DNA of 64,000 bases from Paenibacillus flagellatus (GTDB lineage: Bacteria; Bacillota; Bacilli; Paenibacillales; NBRC-103111). Under the pieces are notes generated by a model. It was not told the origin of the DNA, did not search any database, and saw nothing but the letters and a program-made list of their open reading frames with translations. This document shows, piece by piece, positions 24,332 to 32,518 of the stretch. The stretch lies in the NCBI RefSeq assembly GCF_003217775.1, contig NZ_QJVJ01000003.1, positions 186,001 to 250,000 on the forward strand, read 5' to 3'. Each line of letters starts with the position of its first letter. Position 1 is the stretch's first letter. The translations under genes and the position numbers were made by a program.

Positions 24332-25750
24332 TCATATCGTGATCGGCGCGATGCCGACGCCCGAATAGCCCGTATTGGTTAGAGGCAAGGTCGTCACCGT
24401 GTTCGAGGAAGTATTGATGATCGAATAATTGGGGCTCTGCGAATTCGTAACGTACGCCCGCGTACCGTCCGGCGTAATGGCGATCGCGCTCGGGCCGTCC
24501 CCTACCGGAATCGTGGGCGCGATGATTTCATTCGTGCCAAGATGAATGATGACGACGTTATCGGTGCCTCCGAGGGTGACGTAGGCGCGCGAGCCGTCGG
24601 GCATGATGGCGATTCCGGAAGGGTTGCTTGGAAGAACGATTGTGGTCACGACCGAATCGGTGAGCGTCGAGATCACCGAAACGGAAGGAGCCGACGTGTT
24701 GACGACGTAAGCTCGCGTACCGTCCGGCGTAATCGCGATATCGTCTGGGTTCGGTCCAACCATGATCGGCGATCCGATCACGGAATTGGACGTCGTGTCG
24801 ATAACAGAGACGTTTCCGCCGGCCGAATTGGCGACATAAGCTTTTAGACCGTCGGGCGTAATCGCGATCCCCTCGGGACTCGCCCCGACCGAGATCGGAA
24901 GACCGATCGTCGTATTCGTAGCCGTATCGATGACCGAAACGGTGCCTGCGATAAAATTGGTAACGTACAAACGGGTTCCGTCGGGCGTGATCGCAATCCG
25001 GTTCGCACCGTCCCCGACCGGAATCGGCGGTCCGACTACCGTATTCGTCGCAGTATCGATCATGATGACGTTATCGTCGCTGAAGTTGGGGACATAGGCT
25101 CGCGTACCGTCGGGCGTGAAAACGATGCCATTCGGACTATCTCCGGTCGGAATGAAGCCCATGATCGTATTCGAGGCCGTATTGACCACGGTAATGACGT
25201 CGTTTAACGGGAACAACAAGTAAGCGAACGGGCCATGATCGACGGACTCGATGGCGCAGACGGGAATGATCCGCGTTCCGGACGCACCGGCAACGATAAC
25301 GGTTCCTTCCCCGGTACGCAGTATGCGGCCCTCGATACTGTCAGCGAATCCGGAAGTGGATACCGACACGTATTGGCCGCCCAGCCGCTGAAGCGTTGCC
25401 CGCATTTCCTCGAAGCAGGGCGCTTCCCGATCCACGCCCGGAACGCCTTGCGGTCCTGGGGGGCCTTGTGCGCCTTGCGGTCCCGGATCACCCGGTGCTC
25501 CAGGCAGACCGGGCACTCCTTGCGGGCCCGGTATTCCTTGCGGTCCTTGGGGGCCTTGCGGTCCTTGGGGAACGACCGTACCGCTTGCGATCGCTTGTGC
25601 CAAGCTTTCCGCTTTTCTAGCTCTTTTTGTTTTTAAGGTGCCGGCCTTTCGCTTACGACGCTTCTTGAGCCTGCAAACCGCAATGGCTTTTCGCTTTCGG
25701 CGGCACTTGGATCTCCTTTTCCTGTTTCTGTTCCTTTTCGGACATCCCAT
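24332..25750 (-). CDS. Collagen-like/Sm-like/YVTN beta-propeller fusion protein, probable exosporium protein
   Basis: 472 aa behind GGGGAGGTG. Residues 1-50 are extremely rich in Arg/Lys with three cysteines. Residues ~63-106 are Gly-X-Y collagen triplets ([19 protein letters not shown]...). Residues ~113-168 ([20 protein letters not shown] ... [12 protein letters not shown]) look like an Sm-like beta-barrel. Residues ~175-472 hold about seven repeats of the YVTN type ([24 protein letters not shown]), i.e. a beta-propeller. Collagen-like fibres with a globular C-terminal domain are known from Bacillus exosporium (BclA). There is no signal peptide, in line with mother-cell synthesis. The combination with a propeller is unusual. 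Confidence 0.82.
   Translation of the reverse strand: MGCPKRNRNRKRRSKCRRKRKAIAVCRLKKRRKRKAGTLKTKRARKAESLAQAIASGTVVPQGPQGPQGPQGIPGPQGVPGLPGAPGDPGPQGAQGPPGPQGVPGVDREAPCFEEMRATLQRLGGQYVSVSTSGFADSIEGRILRTGEGTVIVAGASGTRIIPVCAIESVDHGPFAYLLFPLNDVITVVNTASNTIMGFIPTGDSPNGIVFTPDGTRAYVPNFSDDNVIMIDTATNTVVGPPIPVGDGANRIAITPDGTRLYVTNFIAGTVSVIDTATNTTIGLPISVGASPEGIAITPDGLKAYVANSAGGNVSVIDTTSNSVIGSPIMVGPNPDDIAITPDGTRAYVVNTSAPSVSVISTLTDSVVTTIVLPSNPSGIAIMPDGSRAYVTLGGTDNVVIIHLGTNEIIAPTIPVGDGPSAIAITPDGTRAYVTNSQSPNYSIINTSSNTVTTLPLTNTGYSGVGIAPITI
25433..25564 (-). repeat. Collagen-type Gly-X-Y coding repeat
   Basis: About 14 contiguous Gly-X-Y triplets are encoded by near-repeats of GGACCGCAAGG-like units. The low-complexity DNA here is prone to slippage, so repeat number may differ between strains. 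Confidence 0.85.
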
Positions 25751-25861
25751 CGGTTAACACCTCCCCTGAAACTGGTACATCATACGTAGTCTGTGCATCC
25801 GTTGAATGCACTTGTACCTAAGGGGAGGTTAGACGAACGCACATTTTGTTCGGTTCCCTTC

Positions 25862-26758
25862 TTATCCTTTCAACGACCCTATCATTACGCCTTTTACAAA
25901 GTATTTTTGGATGAACGGGTATACGCATAAAATCGGCGTCGTGGCGACCATGATGGTGGCCGCCCGAATAATGTCCGGCGTCACCAGATTTTGCGGCTTG
26001 GCCGGGTCGTAGTTGTCGTACTCCTGAAATTGCGGGGAGCCTTCAATAATAATTTTACGCAAAACGTTGCCGAGCACCGCTTTATCGGGCGACTGGATAA
26101 AGAGCAGCGAGTCGAACCACGCGTTCCAATGGGAAACGGCATACCAGAGCGATATCGTCGCGATGATCGGCATCGAGACGGGAAGCACGATGAAGAACAG
26201 GATGCGGATGTCGTGGGCTCCGTCGATTTTGGCGGACTCTTCGATCTCCTCGGGCAGCGACATGAAAAAGTTGCGGACGACGATCATCGTGAACGCCGCG
26301 ATCAGCCCGGGCAGGATGAGCGACAGCCGGTTGTCGAGCAAGCCGAGCTCTTTGATCAGCAAGTAGTTCGGAATCAACCCGCCGCTGAAAAACATTGTGA
26401 ACACGATAAACGTCGTATACCCGCTGCGGTGAGGCAAATAACGCTTGGCCAGCGGGTACGCGCACAGTACCGTGAACAGCACGTTCATGGCCGTCCCCAG
26501 CACGGCGCGAAAGATCGTATTGGCGTAGCCGGTCCAAATCATCTTGTTGGAAAAGACGATCTTGTACGCCTCCAACGTCGTCTCTTGCGGCCACAGCTTC
26601 AAGCCGTATTGATTGGCGGCGGCCGGCGTGCTGAACGAAACGACGATGACGTTGATGAATGGATAAACGGCCGTAAAAGCGAACAAGGATAAAAAGACGA
26701 CATTCAACAGGTCGAACGCCCGTTCTCCGGTCGATTTTTTGCCGATGGTCATGGACAT
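25862..26758 (-). CDS. Carbohydrate ABC transporter permease, LplC/YtcP type (system B)
   Basis: 298 aa from the ATG at 26758, which follows AAAGGGGG and lies 17 bp after the stop of the partner permease; an earlier ATG would overlap it. Six membrane segments are expected. The EAA loop ESAKIDGAHDIRILFFIVLP is intact, and the C-terminal YFVKGVMIGSLKG is typical of the family. It is the last gene of the system B operon and works with the LplB-type permease upstream. Confidence 0.92.
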   Translation of the reverse strand: MSMTIGKKSTGERAFDLLNVVFLSLFAFTAVYPFINVIVVSFSTPAAANQYGLKLWPQETTLEAYKIVFSNKMIWTGYANTIFRAVLGTAMNVLFTVLCAYPLAKRYLPHRSGYTTFIVFTMFFSGGLIPNYLLIKELGLLDNRLSLILPGLIAAFTMIVVRNFFMSLPEEIEESAKIDGAHDIRILFFIVLPVSMPIIATISLWYAVSHWNAWFDSLLFIQSPDKAVLGNVLRKIIIEGSPQFQEYDNYDPAKPQNLVTPDIIRAATIMVATTPILCVYPFIQKYFVKGVMIGSLKG

Positions 26759-26774
26759 GTCGCGGTCGCCCCCT

Positions 26775-27722
26775 TTACCAGATTCCGTACTCGCTGAACC
26801 GTTTGACGACAACGTTGGCGATCAGGATCAGCGCGAACGCAATGACGGTAATGAACAAGCCGGACGCGGTCGCCAAGCCGTATTCCATCTCCTTGATCCC
26901 GAGCCGATACGTATACGTGCTGAGCACGTCGCCCACTTCGTAGACGGATTCGTTGTAGAAATTGAAGATCTGATCGAAATCGTCCGAAATAATGCCGCCG
27001 ACGGCGAAAATGAACATGATCGATATGACCGGGACGAGCGAAGGCAGCGTAATGTGCAGCGTCTGCTTCCACCGGCTCGCTCCGTCGACGACGGCGGCCT
27101 CGTACAGCGACGGATCCACGTTGGAAAGCGCCGCCAAGTATATGATCGATCCCCAGCCTACGCCCTTCCACACCTCGGTGCCGACGAGCAGCGTACGAAA
27201 CCAAGCCTGATCGCCGAAGAAAAAAATCGGCTCCAGGCCGATCGATGAGATCAAGTAGTTGACGACGCCGCGGGTAGGCGAAAAAATCTCCATAAACACG
27301 CCGGCAAGCACGACCCAAGATAGGAAATGCGGCAAATAGCTGAGCGTCTGGACGATCTTCTTGAACAAAATCGCGCGAAGCTCGTTCAACAGGAGGGCGA
27401 GCAAAATCGGAGCCGGAAAACCGAATGCGAGCTTGTAGACGCTCAGCACGATCGTGTTGCGGAAAGCCCGCGGAAAATCCCGTCCCGAGAACAGCTCGCG
27501 GAAGTTGTCCAGCCCGTTCCACGGACTGCCGAATATCCCGTCCACGATTCGATACTCTTTGAACGCGAGAATGATGCCGTACATCGGCACATACTTGAAA
27601 ATGAAAAAAAAGATCAGACACGGGTACAGCATGTAGAACAAGTAACGATTTTTCCAATACGACTTCAGCCAACCGGACGTTTCGCCCGGTCCGCCCGCCG
27701 TCTCCCGCATGGCGGTACTCAT
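26775..27722 (-). CDS. Carbohydrate ABC transporter permease, LplB type (system B)
   Basis: 315 aa. FKYVPMYGIILAFKEYRIVDG and LSYLPHFLSWVVLAGVF are LplB-family signatures, and the EAA-like loop EAAVVDGASRWKQTLHITLP is present. A hydrophilic N-terminal stretch of about 25 residues (ETAGGPGETSGWLKSYWKNR) precedes the first membrane segment. It forms the channel with the downstream LplC-type permease and is fed by the lipoprotein encoded 73 bp upstream. Confidence 0.92.
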   Translation of the reverse strand: MSTAMRETAGGPGETSGWLKSYWKNRYLFYMLYPCLIFFFIFKYVPMYGIILAFKEYRIVDGIFGSPWNGLDNFRELFSGRDFPRAFRNTIVLSVYKLAFGFPAPILLALLLNELRAILFKKIVQTLSYLPHFLSWVVLAGVFMEIFSPTRGVVNYLISSIGLEPIFFFGDQAWFRTLLVGTEVWKGVGWGSIIYLAALSNVDPSLYEAAVVDGASRWKQTLHITLPSLVPVISIMFIFAVGGIISDDFDQIFNFYNESVYEVGDVLSTYTYRLGIKEMEYGLATASGLFITVIAFALILIANVVVKRFSEYGIW

Positions 27723-27795
27723 GGCGCTCCCCCTCCCGGGTGCATGGATAGCGTCCGACGACGTCCGTCGGCCGCTATCCCCTCCCCTTGTTCGC

Positions 27796-29388
27796 TTACT
27801 TCAAAGACTGGTACCAATCGTTCGCTTCTTTGGTCAATTGGTCGCCTCCGTCTCGCTTCCATTGCTCGACGAATTTGTCGAATTCGTCCAACGGCTTGTC
27901 TCCGTTGATGATGGCCGCGAACGTTTCCCGCTGAAGCTTCTCCACCACCTGTTTATAAAATTTCGATTCGGACGGAAGCGGGGCTTTGAGCGCATTGGCG
28001 ATCGATCCCCCTTCGTACTTGAACAGCTTGGCGGTCGCCTCGCGGTCTTCCGGCTTCGACCATTTCTCGGCGAATTCCGGCTGGGCGAACGGGGTGAACG
28101 TAATGTGCAGGCCGAGCTTGGCCTGAGCGTCGTTTTTGGCGTATTCGTCCTTCATTTTCGGCTGCGGGCCGTTCATGACGTACGTTTGGTCGAGAACACC
28201 GAATTTGGCTTTCATGAACAAGTCGTAATCGCTGTACAGCGCGTCCCATATTTGCATGATCCGGTGCTTGACTTCGGGATCTTTCGCATCTTTGCCGAAC
28301 GCCATGTAGACGGAGCCCGTCATCCCCGGGGCCGGCACTCCCGATTTCCCGTCCGCACCTTTGACCGGTTTGCCGTAGGCGATGCGCGCCTTAGGGTTCG
28401 TTTCGGCCAGCAGCTTCACGTTGTCCCCGCCCGGAAAGCTCTTCTCGGGGATCGCCGGCGCCCAATGGTAGTACGCGCCGTGGGAGGACAGCCCGATCTT
28501 GCCGTTGACGAAATCGTTCGATACCGCCCAGTACCCGCCCGTATTCTCGCCGTTCGGCAGCACCCATTCGGGGCTGATCAGATCGTCCTTTTTCATTTGG
28601 CGGAGTACCTCGAGCGCCTTCTTCGCCTCTTGCGTAATGCCGCTCCATACGAGCTTGCCTTCGCGTTCGGTCCAAAATTCCGGATAAATGCCGAAGGCGC
28701 CGTACACTTGCTGCATCCCGGTTTTGGACATGCCGTACGTATCTTTTTTTCCGTTGCCGTCCGGGTCGTTGTTGCGGAATCGGACCATCGCTTCCTTCAG
28801 CTCGTCGAGCGTTTCCGGCACTTTCGCCAGGCCGACTTGATCGAGCCAATCTTTTCTCCAGGCGACCGCCCAACCGTATACGCCGTCGGTGTTCAAGCTC
28901 GGGATGCCCATATATTCGCCTTTGCGCTTAACGTATTTCCACGCTTGCGGGTCGTACTTGTCGACCAGCTTTTTGTAATTCGGCATGTACTTGCCCAGCT
29001 CTTCCTCGGTGAACGTCACGGCGACGCCCTGATCGATGAATTTGGCCAAATCGGCTCCGTTGTACACGGTCATGAAATCCGGGAATTCGCCTGCGGCCAT
29101 CTTCGCGCCGAGCAGCTCTTCCCGCTTCGTCACATCCAAGTACCAGATGTTGAACTTGACGTTGAACTTCTCCTCCAGCAGCTTTTTGCTGGCCGCGTTT
29201 TCGTCGACTTGACCGTATTGATACGTCAGCCAGTCCAACGTAAGCGTTTTCTTTTCGTTGCCGCTCTCACCCTTCTGCATGCCCGTAGACGTATCGCCCT
29301 CCTCGTTGTTGCCGCATCCCGCCAAGGCGGCGACAGCGATCAGCGCCAACGCCCCGGCCGTCAGTTTAACCCCATGTTTACGGATCAT
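27796..29388 (-). CDS. Extracellular solute-binding lipoprotein of ABC import system B
   Basis: 530 aa starting at an ATG behind GGGGAGGG. The signal MIRKHGVKLTAGALALIAVAALAGC has a lipobox with C25 as the lipidated residue. Its size and the motifs LPETLDELKEAMVRFRNNDP and DGNGKKDTYGMS place it with the LplA/YtcQ group and show close kinship with the system A binding protein. The gene overlaps the end of the upstream 662-aa gene by 11 bases, so an enzyme and its cognate importer seem to be translated together. Confidence 0.9.
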   Translation of the reverse strand: MIRKHGVKLTAGALALIAVAALAGCGNNEEGDTSTGMQKGESGNEKKTLTLDWLTYQYGQVDENAASKKLLEEKFNVKFNIWYLDVTKREELLGAKMAAGEFPDFMTVYNGADLAKFIDQGVAVTFTEEELGKYMPNYKKLVDKYDPQAWKYVKRKGEYMGIPSLNTDGVYGWAVAWRKDWLDQVGLAKVPETLDELKEAMVRFRNNDPDGNGKKDTYGMSKTGMQQVYGAFGIYPEFWTEREGKLVWSGITQEAKKALEVLRQMKKDDLISPEWVLPNGENTGGYWAVSNDFVNGKIGLSSHGAYYHWAPAIPEKSFPGGDNVKLLAETNPKARIAYGKPVKGADGKSGVPAPGMTGSVYMAFGKDAKDPEVKHRIMQIWDALYSDYDLFMKAKFGVLDQTYVMNGPQPKMKDEYAKNDAQAKLGLHITFTPFAQPEFAEKWSKPEDREATAKLFKYEGGSIANALKAPLPSESKFYKQVVEKLQRETFAAIINGDKPLDEFDKFVEQWKRDGGDQLTKEANDWYQSLK

Positions 29389-31366
29389 AAGGACCCTCCC
29401 CGATAAGTTTGGTGCGAAACAGCAGCTCCGCCAAACTGGCTGCCGCCGCACCGTTCCCCCAATCGAAAATCGTGAACTCGCCGACGATATCGTCGCCGTC
29501 CGCCCCGTGATGGGCGTTTTCCATCTCGAAGCCGAAGTCCCGTTCGCCGAAGAAAGGGTGCTTCCGTTCGTATAGCTGCCGCATGAGCGGGTTTTCCGGG
29601 CAATACATCATGTAGAACGACGCCTTCATCGCCCCTAGTCCGCGTTCGGCGTATTCCCGTTTGCCCGTCGCGCCGTAGTAGCCGATATACGTTAGTGCAA
29701 ATAAGCTCTGCCTGGCGTCGTTCCACTCGTCGTCCGAGTTCATGACGCCGAATCCGCCGAGTACGGGAATGCCCATGTAGGCGGGGTTCCAAACCGCCTG
29801 GTACAAAGACAGCTCCGCAAGCGCCTTCTCCCCGGCAGCCAAATGGCTCGCAAGTCCCGTCGCCTCGTACAGCTCCTTAAACGCCTCCGCCGTCCAGTAC
29901 ATGGACAGCGTGGACTGGTTGTACAAGCCGCTGCGGCTGTCCTTGACGCCGTGCCGCTTGCCTTCCCATTCGGCCGCGCAGGACCAGTACGTCTCGAAAT
30001 CTTCCCAGCGGCCTTCCGGCATGACGTCGCGGAGGACGAACGCCATCGCTCTCTCTGCCGCGGACAAGTAGGCGGCATTGCCCGTCATCGCGAACAGCCG
30101 GGCGAGCAGAAGCGCATGCACCGACGTCCCCACGCCGTGCCGCAGGAAGGGGGAAGCGTACCCGAGAACCGGATGAATCCAAGCCGGGAAGCTTCCCGAC
30201 ACGTCCTGCACCGTGAGCAGTCGTTCGGCATAAGACTGCGCATACTGCAGCAGCCGCTCGTCCGCTTCGAGGTCCCGGTACCATTTCAGCATCCAATAGC
30301 AGGTCCACGACATATCCGGCAAGTGCGCGTATTCGTCGTGTCCCGGAGGCCGGCGGTCCGAGAAGCCCCATCGCCCGTTGTCCCACCGACCTTGGTCGTC
30401 GGCCCGGAATACCGACGGAAACCAACCGTTGATTCGGGGCGCCGATAGGGCGAGCTCCTTCGCCAAGTTCGCGCGGCGAACCAGGTCGGCGTCGCCGCGA
30501 ATTCCCCCCCAAAGCCTGTAGCCATACGCGCTTCGCAAGCTGCAAAACCAAGCCTGGTTCCAGATGCTTTTTCGTTCCCGCCAACGGTCTTCCATCCCGA
30601 CACCCGGCGCCTGACTTGCCCGGACGATGAAAACGCAGCCCCCTACCGCCGCGCCGTCCATATCGAATTCGTGCCATACCAAATCTCCCCATCGGCGAAA
30701 CGCCCAGTCGTACGCGTGCATCGCATAGGGCTCCAACTCCCTCAAAGCGGCGACCATCGCCCGGGCGAGATCGTCCGATTGCGCGGGCAGGGCGGCGGCC
30801 GGGCGAGCGAACGTTTCCCACAGCCAACGGCTGACCGGGATCAGATTCCGGCCGCCGCCGGATTTCTCCCACCGTACGACATGGAAGCGGAACAGCTCGC
30901 GGCCGGGATATACGGGAAAACGGCGATGCGACAGCCGATGATACACGTGGCCGTACTTTTCGTAGTGGGCCAGTCCGTAGAACAGCTCGCGGTCCTGCCG
31001 CACGTAATCCATCACGTGCGGCACCGGCCGGCACTCGCCGAGGTGGCGCAGGTCGGGAATGAGCGCGAACGTATCCATCCCCCGTTCAAAGACGATGGCG
31101 GGCGAACGGAAAACGCTGTCGCCGACGACCATTCCTTCCTCCGGACACAAATGCGGCTTCCAGATGAGCTCGGCTTCCGGCGCGACCTTCATGCGCAGCA
31201 GCACCCGTTCGGACTCCTGAGGGGGACCGATCCAGCGGACCGATGCGGTCGCCCACTGCCCTAGGCCGTGATCGGAAACGGCCGGCGCCGTCCAAGTGAC
31301 GGACAACTCGTTCTGCTTTTCCGTCTTCAGCAAGCCGGAGGCCCAATCGGGCATCTGACCCTTCAT
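29378..31366 (-). CDS. Uncharacterised 662-aa protein, probable (alpha/alpha)6-toroid glycan-degrading enzyme
   Basis: The ATG at 31366 follows AAAGGAGG; an in-frame GTG two codons earlier is too close to the site. There is no signal peptide, so it is cytoplasmic. The first ~200 residues are beta-rich; the rest has regular helical repeats with many Trp/Tyr/Asp (WAFRRWGDLVWHEFDMDG, SWTCYWMLKWYRDLEADERL, YNQSTLSMYWTAEAFKELYE, FGVMNSDDEWNDARQ), as in alpha-toroid glycosidases and lyases. No family is recognised for certain. It heads the system B operon and overlaps its binding-protein gene, so it most likely acts on the imported sugar. Confidence 0.65.
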   Translation of the reverse strand: MKGQMPDWASGLLKTEKQNELSVTWTAPAVSDHGLGQWATASVRWIGPPQESERVLLRMKVAPEAELIWKPHLCPEEGMVVGDSVFRSPAIVFERGMDTFALIPDLRHLGECRPVPHVMDYVRQDRELFYGLAHYEKYGHVYHRLSHRRFPVYPGRELFRFHVVRWEKSGGGRNLIPVSRWLWETFARPAAALPAQSDDLARAMVAALRELEPYAMHAYDWAFRRWGDLVWHEFDMDGAAVGGCVFIVRASQAPGVGMEDRWRERKSIWNQAWFCSLRSAYGYRLWGGIRGDADLVRRANLAKELALSAPRINGWFPSVFRADDQGRWDNGRWGFSDRRPPGHDEYAHLPDMSWTCYWMLKWYRDLEADERLLQYAQSYAERLLTVQDVSGSFPAWIHPVLGYASPFLRHGVGTSVHALLLARLFAMTGNAAYLSAAERAMAFVLRDVMPEGRWEDFETYWSCAAEWEGKRHGVKDSRSGLYNQSTLSMYWTAEAFKELYEATGLASHLAAGEKALAELSLYQAVWNPAYMGIPVLGGFGVMNSDDEWNDARQSLFALTYIGYYGATGKREYAERGLGAMKASFYMMYCPENPLMRQLYERKHPFFGERDFGFEMENAHHGADGDDIVGEFTIFDWGNGAAAASLAELLFRTKLIGEGPYDP

Positions 31367-31424
31367 CGGCACCCTCCTTTCGATTTCGATGCGATTCCGA
31401 CAAAAAGCAATCGGCGTTACTCCT

Positions 31425-31488
31425 ATGCTAATCGAAACGGCCGTCGTTAGGATTTAGCCCAAATTAGCAAGATGTTAACCGAAATTGC
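31425..31488. promoter_or_regulatory. AraC-type operator and -10 for the system B operon (copy 1 of a 39-bp motif)
   Basis: The 39-bp segment 31450-31488 contains two TTAGC half-sites exactly 10 bp apart (31454 and 31464), then GATGTTAACC. It matches the segment 35285-35323 at 36 of 39 positions. On the minus strand it covers the -35 region; a candidate -10 TAGCAT (31430-31425) lies 19 bp beyond. The site is in the intergenic region between the system B operon and its divergent AraC gene. Confidence 0.7.
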
Positions 31489-31579
31489 GAAAGGGCCGGA
31501 ACGGCGGTTGACCGGTATTGCGATAGCCGAGGCAAGTCAATATAATGAGAGCAACTTCGTACAAGGTGGGTGATCGGCG

Positions 31580-32452
31580 TTGGATCCGAACGGCTTGTCT
31601 CCCTACATCCGGGTTGCGTTGGATAACGAACTGATTCCCGGCTGGCTGATCAAAGAGAGAGTCCTGTTCGATTACGAGCTTTTGTACATCAAAGAGGGCG
31701 CAGCCCGCATCACGGTTATGGACGAGGTCTACCATGGCAAACCGGGAGACATATTCCTGTTCAAGCCGAAGCAGCGACATTCGATTCTGAATCGGGGGGC
31801 GGTCCCGGTGCGTCAGCCGCACATTCATTTCGACCTGTATTACCAGCCCGACAGTCCGGACGTGAAAGTTTCCTTCAAGCCGCTCAATGAAATCGCTCCC
31901 CACGAGATGTCCTGGTTTCGGGAAGACCTGTGCTCGGCTCCTCCCTTCGAGCTGCCGACGTATATTCGCCTGCACAACCCGCTCGCGTTCGAAAAGATGC
32001 TGCTCGATCTTATCCATGACTACAATCTCGGTTTACCTTACGGCCAGCTGTATGCGAAGGGCGCCTTCATCCGGCTGTGGACCCATTTGCTGCGGGAGCA
32101 TCAGTGGAACCAGAACAGCCATCTGCACTCCCACTGGCTGCAGCTGACCAAGGTGAAGCATTATTTGAACCACCGTCTCGATGCGGATCTATCGGTCGAG
32201 CAATTGGCGGAAATGGCCAACCTCAGCAGCTACTACTTCATTCATTTGTTCAAGCAAGCGTTCGGCGTCTCCCCGATCCGGTACCACTTAATGGCGAGAA
32301 TCGAAAAAGCCAAGGAATGGATCCAATTCACCGATATTCCTTTAACCGAAATTGGGGAGCGTGTCGGGTTCGGCAGTATCCATGCGTTCAGCCGCGCGTT
32401 CAAAAAAATAGAAGGGGTTCCCCCTTCGTTCTACCGAAGCAAAAAGAAATGA
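31580..32452 (+). CDS. AraC family transcriptional regulator of system B
   Basis: 290 aa starting at a TTG behind AAGGTGG. An N-terminal cupin-type sensor (GDIFLFKPKQRHSILNRG, ~55-72) is followed by a C-terminal AraC DNA-binding region (~185-285; LSVEQLAEMANLSSYYFIHLFKQ and LTEIGERVGFGSIHAFSRAFKK). It is divergent from the system B operon and convergent with the DUF4855 secreted protein gene. Near-identical 39-bp motifs with 10-bp spaced half-sites occur upstream of both units, so it probably activates both. Confidence 0.9.
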   Translation: MDPNGLSPYIRVALDNELIPGWLIKERVLFDYELLYIKEGAARITVMDEVYHGKPGDIFLFKPKQRHSILNRGAVPVRQPHIHFDLYYQPDSPDVKVSFKPLNEIAPHEMSWFREDLCSAPPFELPTYIRLHNPLAFEKMLLDLIHDYNLGLPYGQLYAKGAFIRLWTHLLREHQWNQNSHLHSHWLQLTKVKHYLNHRLDADLSVEQLAEMANLSSYYFIHLFKQAFGVSPIRYHLMARIEKAKEWIQFTDIPLTEIGERVGFGSIHAFSRAFKKIEGVPPSFYRSKKK

Positions 32453-32518
32453 CGCTTCCGCTAAGCGGAACGCGCCATCTTCGTGAATCGCCGCAGCCGT
32501 CCCGTCCGTTCGGCCGCT

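Noticed and set aside
25433-25580. Short regular repeats that could suggest a CRISPR-like or satellite array
   Set aside because: They encode Gly-X-Y triplets in the frame of a real gene; spacing is continuous without spacers.
32456-32470. TTCCGC-TAA-GCGGAA hairpin as terminator between AraC and DUF4855 genes
   Set aside because: The stem is short and no T tract follows on either strand.
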